The notes beneath the pieces were generated by a model. The model did not search any database and was not told the origin of the DNA. It was given only the letters and a program-made list of their open reading frames with translations. A program made the position numbers and the translations under genes. A stretch of DNA of 64,000 nucleotides from Malachius bipustulatus (taxonomy: Eukaryota; Arthropoda; Insecta; Coleoptera; Melyridae), in the NCBI GenBank assembly GCA_910589415.1, contig OU342635.1, positions 4,588,001 through 4,652,000 on the forward strand, given 5' to 3'. Positions 55,901 to 64,000 of this stretch are shown piece after piece (position 1 is the first letter of the stretch; the number at the start of each line of letters is the position of its first letter).

Positions 55901-56300
55901 CGGTATTTTTATTGAAGTTTATAGTCTATTCTGTGTTGATATTCTGATTTCTGAAATTCTGATTCTGATTGTATCATTTGTATCTATTCTGTTCTGTGGA
56001 GTGGAATGGAAGTTGATGTTATGGAATGGAAGGTTAAAATGGTTTATGGTTAGAAGTTAGAAGAACTGAAAATTAGAACTAGATTATATTATTATATAGT
56101 TGTTGTTTATTATTTATTGCTTCAAGTTGAAATAACTATTAAATTGAAATTTGAAAGATAAAATGTGCATAAAACTTTTCAGGGTGGACGCGAAAAACTC
56201 AAATGCTCATGATACCTATGTATGTGAAAATTTTGTGGGAAATTGGCGAATTTTTAAAAAGTTGTATGGATAGTGGGTAATATACCAATATCTCTACAAA
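52902..56300. other. Intergenic, LRR gene to Drosha
   Basis: About 3.4 kb. Contains unassigned repeats: ACCTAACC-type blocks near 53570-53650 and an AGTACTTTT array (55547-55625). A stretch rich in GAATAGAAACAATAG and its complement lies at 55660-56000. The Drosha promoter must lie near its right end but no start-site signal stands out. Confidence 0.5.
55547..55625. repeat. Short AGTACTTTT tandem-like array
   Basis: AGTACTTTT or AGTACTTTC recurs about five times in 80 bases (near 55547, 55556, 55595, 55604 and 55615), with a GTACTTTTTAGTACTTTTTG core. The function is unknown. Confidence 0.6.
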
Positions 56301-56644
56301 ATGGACAATCATTTTTGGAATAACAATCTGCAATATTCAATTCCTCAACCACAATTCAACGCTCCACCACCAGTGGTGCCACCGCCAAATTTCAATACAC
56401 CTCCACCCTATTATGGACCGCTATACAATCCTCAGTATACCTACCAACATTTTCCTGCTGCCGCTAATTACACGCCATATACATACCCACCTGATGAAAG
56501 GTCGAGTCAAGCATCTGCCGCAGCAGTTCAAGATTATAACCGACAATTGCAGTTTTACAAACAGACAAAGGCAAATGCAAAGTACAATGAAGAAGTAGAA
56601 CGCTTTATGAACTATTGTGAAGGAAAAAGACCACGAAATGAAAG
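56301..56644 (+). CDS. drosha: Drosha exon 1: start, Pro-rich N-terminus
   Basis: Residues 1-115, MDNHFWNNNLQYSIPQPQFN onward; low-complexity Pro/Tyr/Asn followed by QDYNRQLQFYKQTKANAKYN. Donor GTTTGT, phase 2. This may not be the first transcribed exon. Confidence 0.9.
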
Positions 56645-59600
56645 GTTTGTACAAATTCATAGATCGCAAAAAAGTGCTTTTCCAAGAGTTAATTAACTTC
56701 TGCCGATAGCTAACAGACGGCTAGCCTCTAAGATATTTTGCTTTAAGATCCTTTAGCACAGTAAGCCCATAAGGCTGAGGTGCTTCCGGCGATCTTGTAT
56801 CAGACGTTCCTCGAAGAAAAAAAAAGATATTTTGCTTACTGCGGCTGAAACTATTACACTGTTAGTTCTACTACTAACAGCCAGATGACAATCTACTTTA
56901 CCAGCCTTTATAATACCGGCCCAATTTATAGTTGAGCTAAAAATTCGGTAAATATCTAGATGAGCGGCATGGGTATAGGGCGAAATGGCTTATACTATCG
57001 GATAGCTCGTGTCTCTAGGAGTATCAAGGTACCATTGAATTTTTGCGCCGGCAAGTAATAGTCGAGATATAAGGCCTTAAAGTGTCATCCTTGCCCTAAT
57101 ACGTGTATTCGTCATATGATTGCGCTCGACGTGCTCGAAGTGCTCGAACAGGAAACGCTCGATTGTCGTGTGCCCGACGGATAAGCGAGCTGCCTGTTCG
57201 CGCGTATAATGTTTGAATACACGTATTAGGGCAAGGATGAAACTTTAAGGCCTTATATCTCGACTATTACTTGCCGGCGCAAAAATTCAATGGTACCTTG
57301 ATACTCCTAGAGACACGAGCTATCCGATAGTATAAGCCATTTCGCCCTATACCCATGCCGCTCATCTAGATATTCACCAAAATTCTACAACAGTCAGATA
57401 GGTACTCTGTTTTATTTTCATCATTTTGAAAATTATAGATTTACCTACTTTTTACACACTAAACTCGTGCTACATTATGCATTATCGTGCTTATGACCTC
57501 TATGAAACCAGTTTCTTTAAATTAATCAGTAAATTTAAAGCTCTCACTATAGATTAGGACTTTTAATGATATTTTGCATTGCTTATCCTTAATTTGTTTA
57601 GGTTTAAATTTCGAGCCTGTTCAATTTTTTTTTCACCTGTTTTTTTTACCCATTTTTAACATGATGTTACACTATATATTTAATAATAATTATGGTAGCT
57701 ACATAATGTTATTTTTTGTTTTAATTTCAGGAGTTCCAGGTCACCTCAGCCTACAATTTCATCATCATCAATGTCATCTGGAGCTTCATGTGTGAGATCT
57801 GCTTCTAGAGAGAATTCACGTTCAAGGCGTTGCTCAAGTAGCTCAAGTAGCAGAAGTAAAGATGAGGCATCGACTTCTCGGAATTCTTCAGCTCATAAAT
57901 TTAACAAAGAGCAAAAGAAAAGTTACGTGTCTTATTCAAAATTTCAAAGTGATAATGAAAGGAAAAAGCTGAATAATTCATCGAGGCCTTACAAAGAAGA
58001 TAAATCAACTAAGATGAAGTCTGGAGATAAAAGACTGGGAGCAGACAAACTTGTCGATGAAAAAAAAAAAATTTTAGAAAAATGGAAGAATAATTACTGT
58101 GAAACAAAAGAAGAAGTGACCGATAAAATACAAGAATTATCTAATGTTGATCACCAGGATCTTATAGAACAGGAAAAGAATATTTGGGTGAGAACAACAC
58201 CTGCAGAATTATATTACCAAAGAGATGATACCAATCCAAAAATTATGACGGCAACACCAAAACTTATCTCTGTTTGTGATAATTTTCAAGAAAACTTGGT
58301 TTTGAGAGCAAAGAAAATAAATAACCTCAAGCCAAAATACGAACCTCCACCTCGAAAAAACAGAGCGAGAGTGTGTAAACATAGAAGTAATACATTTTTA
58401 AAATATTCTTAGACTTCATTGATCTAATATAATCATTTTACAGCTGAACAAGTAAGTAGTTCCGGATCTTCAGAGGAAGACATGACAGATGAAGAAGACT
58501 GCACTATGGAAGAATTGCAGAGAAAACAAAAACATCCAGACCGATTGCATCCTGAAATGTGGTATGTATTATTTACTGTATACTGGGTGTCCCAGACTTA
58601 ATTGACCAGACCATATCTCATATTTATGCAGGTTGAAATAATCTATTTCAATTTCAATTTAATTAACGGACTTGCCATCTTACATATAAGCGCACACTTA
58701 CAAATATGAATAAAATAAACCAAACTAAAACTAAAATACAAGTATAAATAAATAAATAAATAAAACAACTAGTACTATATCACGAGCATAGCATGAGATT
58801 CATCATCCGTATAGAGCGGTCTTCAAGGCCACCCTGAAAGATCTCAGACTCAGATCCTGCATTTGTGATCTCAGGTCAAGCGAGTTCAACGAATTCGATA
58901 TCCTGGGTTCCATTCTATTGAACCCAACCTCAAGCAGTGGCAGCTGCCTCAGCTGTCTGGAGGGCGCAAAGATTGTAAACAACCGCAGAGCCTCATCAGG
59001 ACATTTTATAATGGAATTCAGTACTTTGAAGGCGATGACCCCCTAATTTTCACTTGTCATTGAACATAACATAACCACAACAGAGTTATTCCTTAACCTT
59101 AAAAATACCATTGTTTACATACAGGGTGCGGCGCGAGAACCTTAGGGCATTTTTATATGGAGAAGTCCTGGGAGTAGAAGTCTAAAAATTTGTACGTGTA
59201 TAATTTCTCTTTTGACGAGCTGAACTAAAATATTCACAACCCCTCACCATTTCCGGTTTTAATTTACAAATACACTTTTAATGTTTATAATGTAGGACCT
59301 GTCCTTTGAACTCATTAAATTTAACACTTGCCAATGGTTTTGTGCACATATCGGCCAGCTGTTCACCAGTGGGACAATATTTCACTTTTATAAAACCTGC
59401 TTGAACCTTTTCATTAATGAACCTGTATCTTACATCGATATGCCTGCTTCTTCTGGTGAAGACATTATTTTCTATCAGTTTTATGGTACTTTGATTATCT
59501 ATATTTAAATTTGCAGAAATATTTGCACCTGTTATTTCTTCGATTAATTGTTTTAAGTAAATCAGTTCCTTGACGCAATCAGCTGCGGCTATGTATTCAG

Positions 59601-61667
59601 CTTCCGTGCTTGACAGTGCTACGATTTCTTGTTTGCGTGAGCACCAGCTCACTGGACCACCACACAATAATATTTAACTTAAAAATTGAGGAAGTTGCAA
59701 TAATTTTTTTCAGGTACAATGATCCTGGAGAAATGAATGACGGGCCACTGTGTAGGTGCTCGTTAAGATCAAGAAAATCTGGTATAAGACATGGAATTTA
59801 TCCCGGAGAAGAGCACCTTGAAAAATGTAACCCGAACACAAACAACAAAGAAAGACTGTATCATTATCGCATCACCATGTCACCGCCGACAAATTTTCTG
59901 ATAAAAACACCCACGATAATTCAGCACGATGAGCATGAATTTATTTTTGAAGGGTTTTCAATGTTTTCTCATTTCCCTTTGAAAGAACTACCTACATGCA
60001 AAGTAATTCGATTCAATATTAAATACGATATTATATATCTCGAAGAAAAAATACCAGAAAATTTTACAACAAGAGAATTGGATCTGTTTTGTAAGTACCT
60101 ACCTATCCTAAAATACTGTCACATACTCTTCTTTGATTTTAAATCAGCAAAATGAAAATAGTTTTGACTTTTTTCATCATTTAAAATCTATGAGCTATAA
60201 AAATAACAATATTATTATAGAACAGGCTTTCTAATTCAAAGCAACTAGGCCTTTGAAATTTTAGTTAACTAAATTCTGTGTCATAAATAATGAAAACCAG
60301 TTTTAACTTATCAAATTGCTTGCATGATGTTGTCTGTTTTCTTATCGTGTAATTTTCTAACTAATAAATTTTTACTTCATTTGTTCATATTTTCAGTTGA
60401 CTATTTGTTTAAAGAAATACTAGAACTTGTTGATTTGGACTTCAAAGCATTTGGAGATAATGAAGGTTGCCCACGATTCCATTTCATGCCCAGGTTCGTA
60501 AGAGAATTGCCGGATAACGGAAAGGAGTTGTTATCTATGAATTATGTTCTTCAATATCTCTTGGACAGTGCGACCCCGTTAATAAAAGAAGACAAACTTG
60601 AAAACATGGTTAACATGAGTCAGTACGAATGGCAAAGTTATGCTGATGAAATTAAAGTAATATTTAATATTAAAATAATTTTTAACACTTACCAACTATA
60701 TCTAGGTCAAATAATAATTATTGAAGCTTGTGTTTCTTGAAAAAAAAAATAATATAAAAAGTTTTTAATTAATTTACAGTATCATAAATTTTCTGATGAT
60801 TTGAATAAGTTACCCTTGTATTATTGGATTAGATTTGTTAAGTGTTAAGACTAATATTTGAAACTTCTCACCTTGTGTTGGAAATGTGAAATAAATTATT
60901 TTAAATATCTTAGGGAATGGTAGTCACCTATCCTGGAAAGAAACCTTGTTCTGTTAGAGTAGACCAACTTGATAGAAATATTGATCTTCAGGAGAAAGGA
61001 AATTATAAATTTCCAGAAATAGTTCATTTTGGAATAAGACCACCACAATTAAGTTACGCTGGAAATCCTGAGTAAGTAAATTTTTATTTGAATCAAAAAA
61101 AATTGCTCTAAAAGCACATAAAATATATTTTTTAAGTGTAGCGGTTTTTGATGTATTAATCTGTTATAATCTTGAATATTACAATTATTGAAGTGTTTTA
61201 AATTATTATTAGCTATCAGAAAGCATGGAGAGACTATGTAAAATTCAGACATCTGTTGGCCAATATGTCAAAACCAACTTACGAAGATAAAAGAAAGCTC
61301 GAAGCAAAAGAAAATAAATTACAGGAAATGCGAACCCAAGGGAAAATGAAACGTGACGTGACTATAGCTGTTTCTGCGGAAAATTTCTACCGAACCGGTA
61401 TCATGTGTGATATAATACAGCATGCGATGCTGATTCCTGTTCTTGTATGTCATCTGAGGTTCCATATTGCCCTCGACGTTCTAGAAGAGTCCATCAACTA
61501 CAAATTTGAACACAGAAGCTTATTGCAGCTAGCTTTGACTCATCCTTCGTACAGAGAGAATTTTGGCACGAATCCAGATCACGCACGTAACAGTCTCACC
61601 AACTGTGGAATTAGACAGCCTGAATATGGAGACCGTAGAATTCACTATATGAATACTAGAAAAAGAG
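56301..61667 (+). CDS. drosha: Drosha, 5' part (gene continues past window)
   Basis: Seven exons (56301-56644, 57731-58374, 58444-58561, 59714-60090, 60397-60656, 60914-61071, 61213-61667) give 785 residues in one frame. Drosha is the nuclear RNase III that cuts primary microRNA hairpins together with Pasha/DGCR8. Seen here: a Pro/Tyr-rich N-terminus (1-85), an Arg/Ser-rich region (about 120-180) and the central domain. The central domain holds zinc-ligand and platform residues (GPLCRCS, GIRHGIYPGEEHL, FIFEGFSMFSHFP), DLFFDYLFKEILELVDLD and PRFHFMPRFVREL. Then come WRDYVKFRHLLANM, MKRDVT, FYRTGIMCDIIQHAMLIPVL and the start of RNase III domain a (LLQLALTHPSYRENFGTNPDHARNSLTNCGIRQPEYGD). The catalytic acidic box, domain b and the dsRNA-binding domain are not in the window. 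All junction phases agree. Confidence 0.96.
56731..56837 (+). mobile_element. 5'-truncated LINE tail with 13-base target duplication
   Basis: An 81-base insert (56744-56824) ends in a run of nine A and is flanked on both sides by AGATATTTTGCTT (56731-56743 and 56825-56837). The insert matches the minus strand of 30098-30041. It is the signature of target-primed reverse transcription, strongly 5' truncated. Confidence 0.8.
56942..57383. repeat. Long near-perfect inverted repeat in Drosha intron 1
   Basis: Arms 56942-57110 and 57215-57383 (169 bases each) are reverse complements with only about three differences, around a loop of 104 bases. The ends lack the CAGGGTG terminus of the other palindromes. 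The sequence is less AT-rich than its surroundings (blocks such as AGATGAGCGGCATGGGTATA). The loop repeats GTGCTCGAA. No gene. Confidence 0.9.
57731..58374 (+). CDS. drosha: Drosha exon 2: Arg/Ser-rich and linker
   Basis: Residues 115-330. RSRSPQP start, Ser-rich RS region, then ILEKWKNNYCETKEEV, ENIWVRTTPAELYYQRD and RKNRARV. The donor is set at GTAAAC (58375), the only one of three nearby GT sites with the phase (1) that fits exon 3. Confidence 0.88.
58444..58561 (+). CDS. drosha: Drosha exon 3: acidic segment
   Basis: Residues 330-369. Reads EQVSSSGSSEEDMTDEEDCT and then ELQRKQKHPDRLHPEMW. Phase 1 in, phase 2 out; donor GTATGT. Confidence 0.9.
58620..59040 (-). mobile_element. LINE-like 3' end with ATTT-repeat tail
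   Basis: The minus strand reads ALRLFTIFAPSRQLRQLPLL, then VGFNRMEPRISNSLNSLDL and SLRSFRVALKTALYG before two stops. It then runs into a TTTATTTATTTATTTATTTA repeat. This resembles the C-terminal end of LINE polyproteins followed by a 3' simple-repeat tail. The family is not resolved. Confidence 0.4.
59230..59667 (-). mobile_element. Ty1/copia RNase H fragment and 3' end
   Basis: An open frame of 129 codons (59667-59278) encodes the end of a copia pol: SWCSRKQEIVALSSTEAEYI, LIYLKQLIEEITG, NQSTIKLIENNVFTRRSRHI and VKYCPTGEQLADMCTKPLA. The STEAEYIA and D-Q-A/S motifs of copia RNase H are intact. After the stop, a purine run GGTGAGGGG and TTGTGAATATT near 59245-59205 may be the polypurine tract and LTR start. 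The remaining pol, integrase and 5' LTR are absent. Confidence 0.85.
59714..60090 (+). CDS. drosha: Drosha exon 4: start of central domain
   Basis: Residues 369-495. YNDPGEMNDGPLCRCSLRSR, GIRHGIYPGEEHLEKC and FIFEGFSMFSHFPLKELPTC carry the conserved Cys/His zinc-ligand pattern. Donor GTAAGT, phase 1. Confidence 0.96.
60397..60656 (+). CDS. drosha: Drosha exon 5: central domain
   Basis: Residues 495-581. DYLFKEILELVDLDFKAF, CPRFHFMPRFVRELPDNGKE and MNYVLQYLLDSATPLI. Phase 1 in, phase 0 out. Confidence 0.96.
60914..61071 (+). CDS. drosha: Drosha exon 6: central domain
   Basis: Residues 582-634. GMVVTYPGKKPCSVRVDQLD and YKFPEIVHFGIRPPQLSYAG. Donor GTAAGT, phase 2. Confidence 0.95.
61213..61667 (+). 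CDS. drosha: Drosha exon 7: connector and start of RNase III domain a
   Basis: Residues 634-785. YQKAWRDYVKFRHLLANMSK, a charged helix, YRTGIMCDIIQHAMLIPVLV, INYKFEHRSLLQLALTHPSY and PDHARNSLTNCGIRQPEYGD. Donor GTAAGT, phase 1. The following exon, which should carry the first catalytic box, is not found before the window ends. Confidence 0.96.
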
Positions 61668-64000
61668 GTAAGTTTATGAGATTTGTTTATTGACTTTGAA
61701 TAAACTGCAAAACTTGAAAAGGGGATAAAAATTTTTAAAGATCTATTCATTCGAGACGAAGAAATCATTTTGGTTTATTATTCTAGTTTTTGATATTTTC
61801 TGTGTGCTCTGTTGTGGCAAATGTTCTAGATAGGCTGGGACAGGTTGTCGTTGTCTACACGGATTTATCGAGCCCTTTTGACAGGATCCCCAAATCTGCT
61901 TCAGTTACTTTGAAAATCACGAGCCACCACTGCCTTTTTTGCTTCTAGGCAGTAGGTATATTGCAATATCGCGGGTACCGCAGGGGTCTAATCTAGGCCC
62001 GCTGTTATTTTTACTGTTTATTAATGATCTCTGTGATACTTTGCACTGTGGTAGGCTCTTGTTTGCTGATGACCTGAAGATATTTTCTGCTGTTTCCACC
62101 GATCATGATTGCCTTGATCTTCAGAGAAAGATTACTGCTGTTTAGATATGGTGTGCACTTAATAAGCTTCACTTGAATACTCATGTTGAATACTCTAGAA
62201 AACAGAATAATATAGTTTTTTCTTACAATGTTGATTGACTCGCACTCTCTCTGTCTTTCATACACTACAAGTTGTAAAGATCTCGGAGTTTTGTTTGATC
62301 CTGTTCTGAGTTTTGCCAAGCATATTGTTACGGGTCTCATACTTTATTAATACCAAACTAATGTCTTGCACAAAATTCTTTATTCTGTACCACTGCAACC
62401 CTCTCTACTCGCCTGATTTTAAATTTAGAAATGAAAGGCCAAAAATGGGCGTGCAGAGGGTATATCTCCTTTCGCTCCGTCCGGGTACCTTCTGATTCCT
62501 TTGAACCCGAAAGGAACGGAGGAAGTGAGATGTCGGTCAGTTCTTCGGCGAACTAGCCACACCACAAAAAAGAGAGATTAAAAGTTACAATTTCTAATGA
62601 TCGTCTAGCCTAAAAAATTGTACCAAAAATACTATAATTACTGACCTGCCCTACGTTGTGTTCTTTTTTTAATTACAGGTCACACAACAACAACACTAAC
62701 TAAAATAAAAGCCACAATGTAACAATAACAAATTTATTGGAAATTATATCCAATCAAATCAACACAATTCCCAGAAAAATAAAATGATGTATTATTGTGA
62801 GATATACTTAATATTGAGATTCATTAAACTTACTTGCTAAAATATACACATGATCCTCCAAAGGTATCATATTACTCATCAAAAATACTTAACCTACAAA
62901 AGATAATAATTCAGCCTTCAATCGGCACTCATACATAAATTTACACACACCTAAACTCAATTATTTCTACCAAAAACAGTACCACATGAACTAAAACTCA
63001 TCTTAATCGTCATCATTAACTGTCATTAATAGATAAAATTCAATACCAATTATGTACACTCAAACTCATTAATTAAACAACAATCGGTCATTAATAATTA
63101 ATGACACCGATTAAAAATTTCTACAATAAACGTCACTTGGTCTTAGGCAGGCATCCTCCATTTCATTAAAATATAATTATATGAAGGTGAGATACCTCAT
63201 AACCTGATGCAGCTGTTCCCGGTTGAGTGAAACACCACTGATAAAGATGGAAAGTGTCTATCACCTCACTCCACTGATGTCTGGGAGACTGCGTCATATC
63301 AAAAAAATGCTAAATACACCAACGTTCGCTTCATGAAGTGACGCTACCAAATCAATCAACCAAACATGGAAACTACGAAACTGGAACCAAAACTTGAAGC
63401 ATGACTTCAAAACTAGACTCCGAACTAGATCCTGAAATTGGATCTGTAACTGGATTCCGAACCCAGATCTCTAAATCTGGATACCTTAACCTGGATCCCT
63501 AAAATTGAGAACTTTATTAGCATCTAAAAATTCTACTTCATGTATTTAATTACCGAGGCTGGGCGATCTAATTATTATGCCTCGGCGATCTCAACAATAC
63601 CTTATCGAATATAAATAGAAATTAGCAATGCTAACATGATATTAAATTCCACTTCCATACCTGCCCTCGGTGAAACTGCACCAAACACAAATTATGATGA
63701 TTGCAACTACTGCGATCTCACATCTTCACTTATCAACCACCGAAATCAAAGAGAAAGAGTCAATCGAGCTTCTCTTCCGGCCTGTCTACAGATTTTCCAC
63801 TTCCCATCGCTCGTTGCCAGATTTATTTCATCTCTGGAGAAACGACCATAAGACCATATTAACGATTCCGGAAAATCACCAACTATTGCAGACAAAAACA
63901 ACTATCCGGCAACTATGTACCGATTCTTCCAATCAATATTTCAGCGCACTCTCGCCGCTACACCACAGCTACTGACTTGACATCTCTGAGACTTGACATC
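61668..64000 (+). other. drosha: Drosha intron 7, unfinished, transposon-rich
   Basis: At least 2.3 kb without a Drosha exon. The first part carries a LINE reverse-transcriptase relic. From about 62326 (TGTTACGGGTC) to the end nothing is firmly recognised. Two overlapping frames at 63636-63975 have no known content. A GGATCC/ATCTGG-rich tandem-like stretch lies at about 63400-63510. Confidence 0.6.
61800..62325 (+). pseudogene. Jockey/CR1-type LINE reverse-transcriptase relic
   Basis: The strand reads VYTDLSSPFDRIPKSA, then VPQGSNLGPLLFLLFINDLC, then LLFADDLKIFSAVSTDHDCL and WCALNKLHLN in the expected order. Frames shift between the pieces and stops interrupt them. It lies in Drosha intron 7 in sense orientation and ends at about 62325, where a TGTTACGGG sequence begins. 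Confidence 0.8.

Larger units (their letters stand above)
56645..57730 (+). other. drosha: Drosha intron 1, two insertions
   Basis: About 1.1 kb. Carries a short LINE tail insertion with target duplication (56731-56837) and a long palindrome (56942-57383). The remainder, 57384-57730, has nothing recognisable. Confidence 0.75.
58562..59713 (+). other. drosha: Drosha intron 3, filled with transposon remnants
   Basis: About 1.15 kb. Contains a LINE-like 3' end on the minus strand (about 58620-59040), an ACAGGGTGCGG end at 59125, and a copia 3' end on the minus strand. The copia fragment begins about 45 bases upstream of the next exon. Confidence 0.7.

Noticed and set aside
63636..63975. Two overlapping plus-strand frames at the window end
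   Set aside because: No known motif; likely part of an unidentified repeat. Reported only as part of the unfinished intron.

Overview
The window is eukaryotic nuclear DNA, AT-rich and full of decayed transposons. It carries four spliced protein genes with GT-AG introns. The proteins (a thin/TRIM32-type NHL protein, RNF10, a leucine-rich-repeat membrane protein and Drosha) and the transposon types (mariner-like, jockey/CR1-like, copia, many TA-flanked CAGGGTG elements) point to an insect genome. A beetle is my best guess; the order is inference, not proof.

Layout. 1-11600: no host gene seen. It holds an LTR inside an inverted-unit array (975-2412), a large palindrome (4534-5414), a minus-strand mariner-like relic (about 5560-6400), a LINE relic (about 6895-8400), a terminal-inverted-repeat element with an internal minisatellite (9337-10226), and a second palindrome (10303-11140) whose centre is a dense array of heat-shock-element units. 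11600-37928 (+): the thin/TRIM32 orthologue, nine coding exons, 1271 residues, with a probable non-coding first exon ending at 11873. Its introns contain LINE and mariner relics, a tRNA-derived SINE, tandem repeats and a pre-miRNA-like hairpin. 39487-48210 (-): RNF10, nine coding exons, 713 residues, tail to tail with thin. 50042-51230: a third large palindrome. 51423-52809 (+): a three-exon gene for a small type I LRR protein. 56301 to beyond 61667 (+): the first seven coding exons (785 residues) of Drosha, up to the start of RNase III domain a; the rest lies past the window end. Its introns hold a long near-perfect hairpin, a 5'-truncated LINE insert with target duplication, a copia RNase H fragment and a LINE reverse-transcriptase relic.

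The genes do not form an obvious pathway. Thin is a RING/B-box/NHL E3-type protein known in flies for muscle maintenance, RNF10 is another RING protein, and Drosha starts microRNA maturation. The unusual content is mostly in the repeats: a mobile palindrome carrying heat-shock elements, repeated long inverted repeats that would fold as RNA, and a long intronic hairpin inside the gene for a hairpin-cutting RNase.
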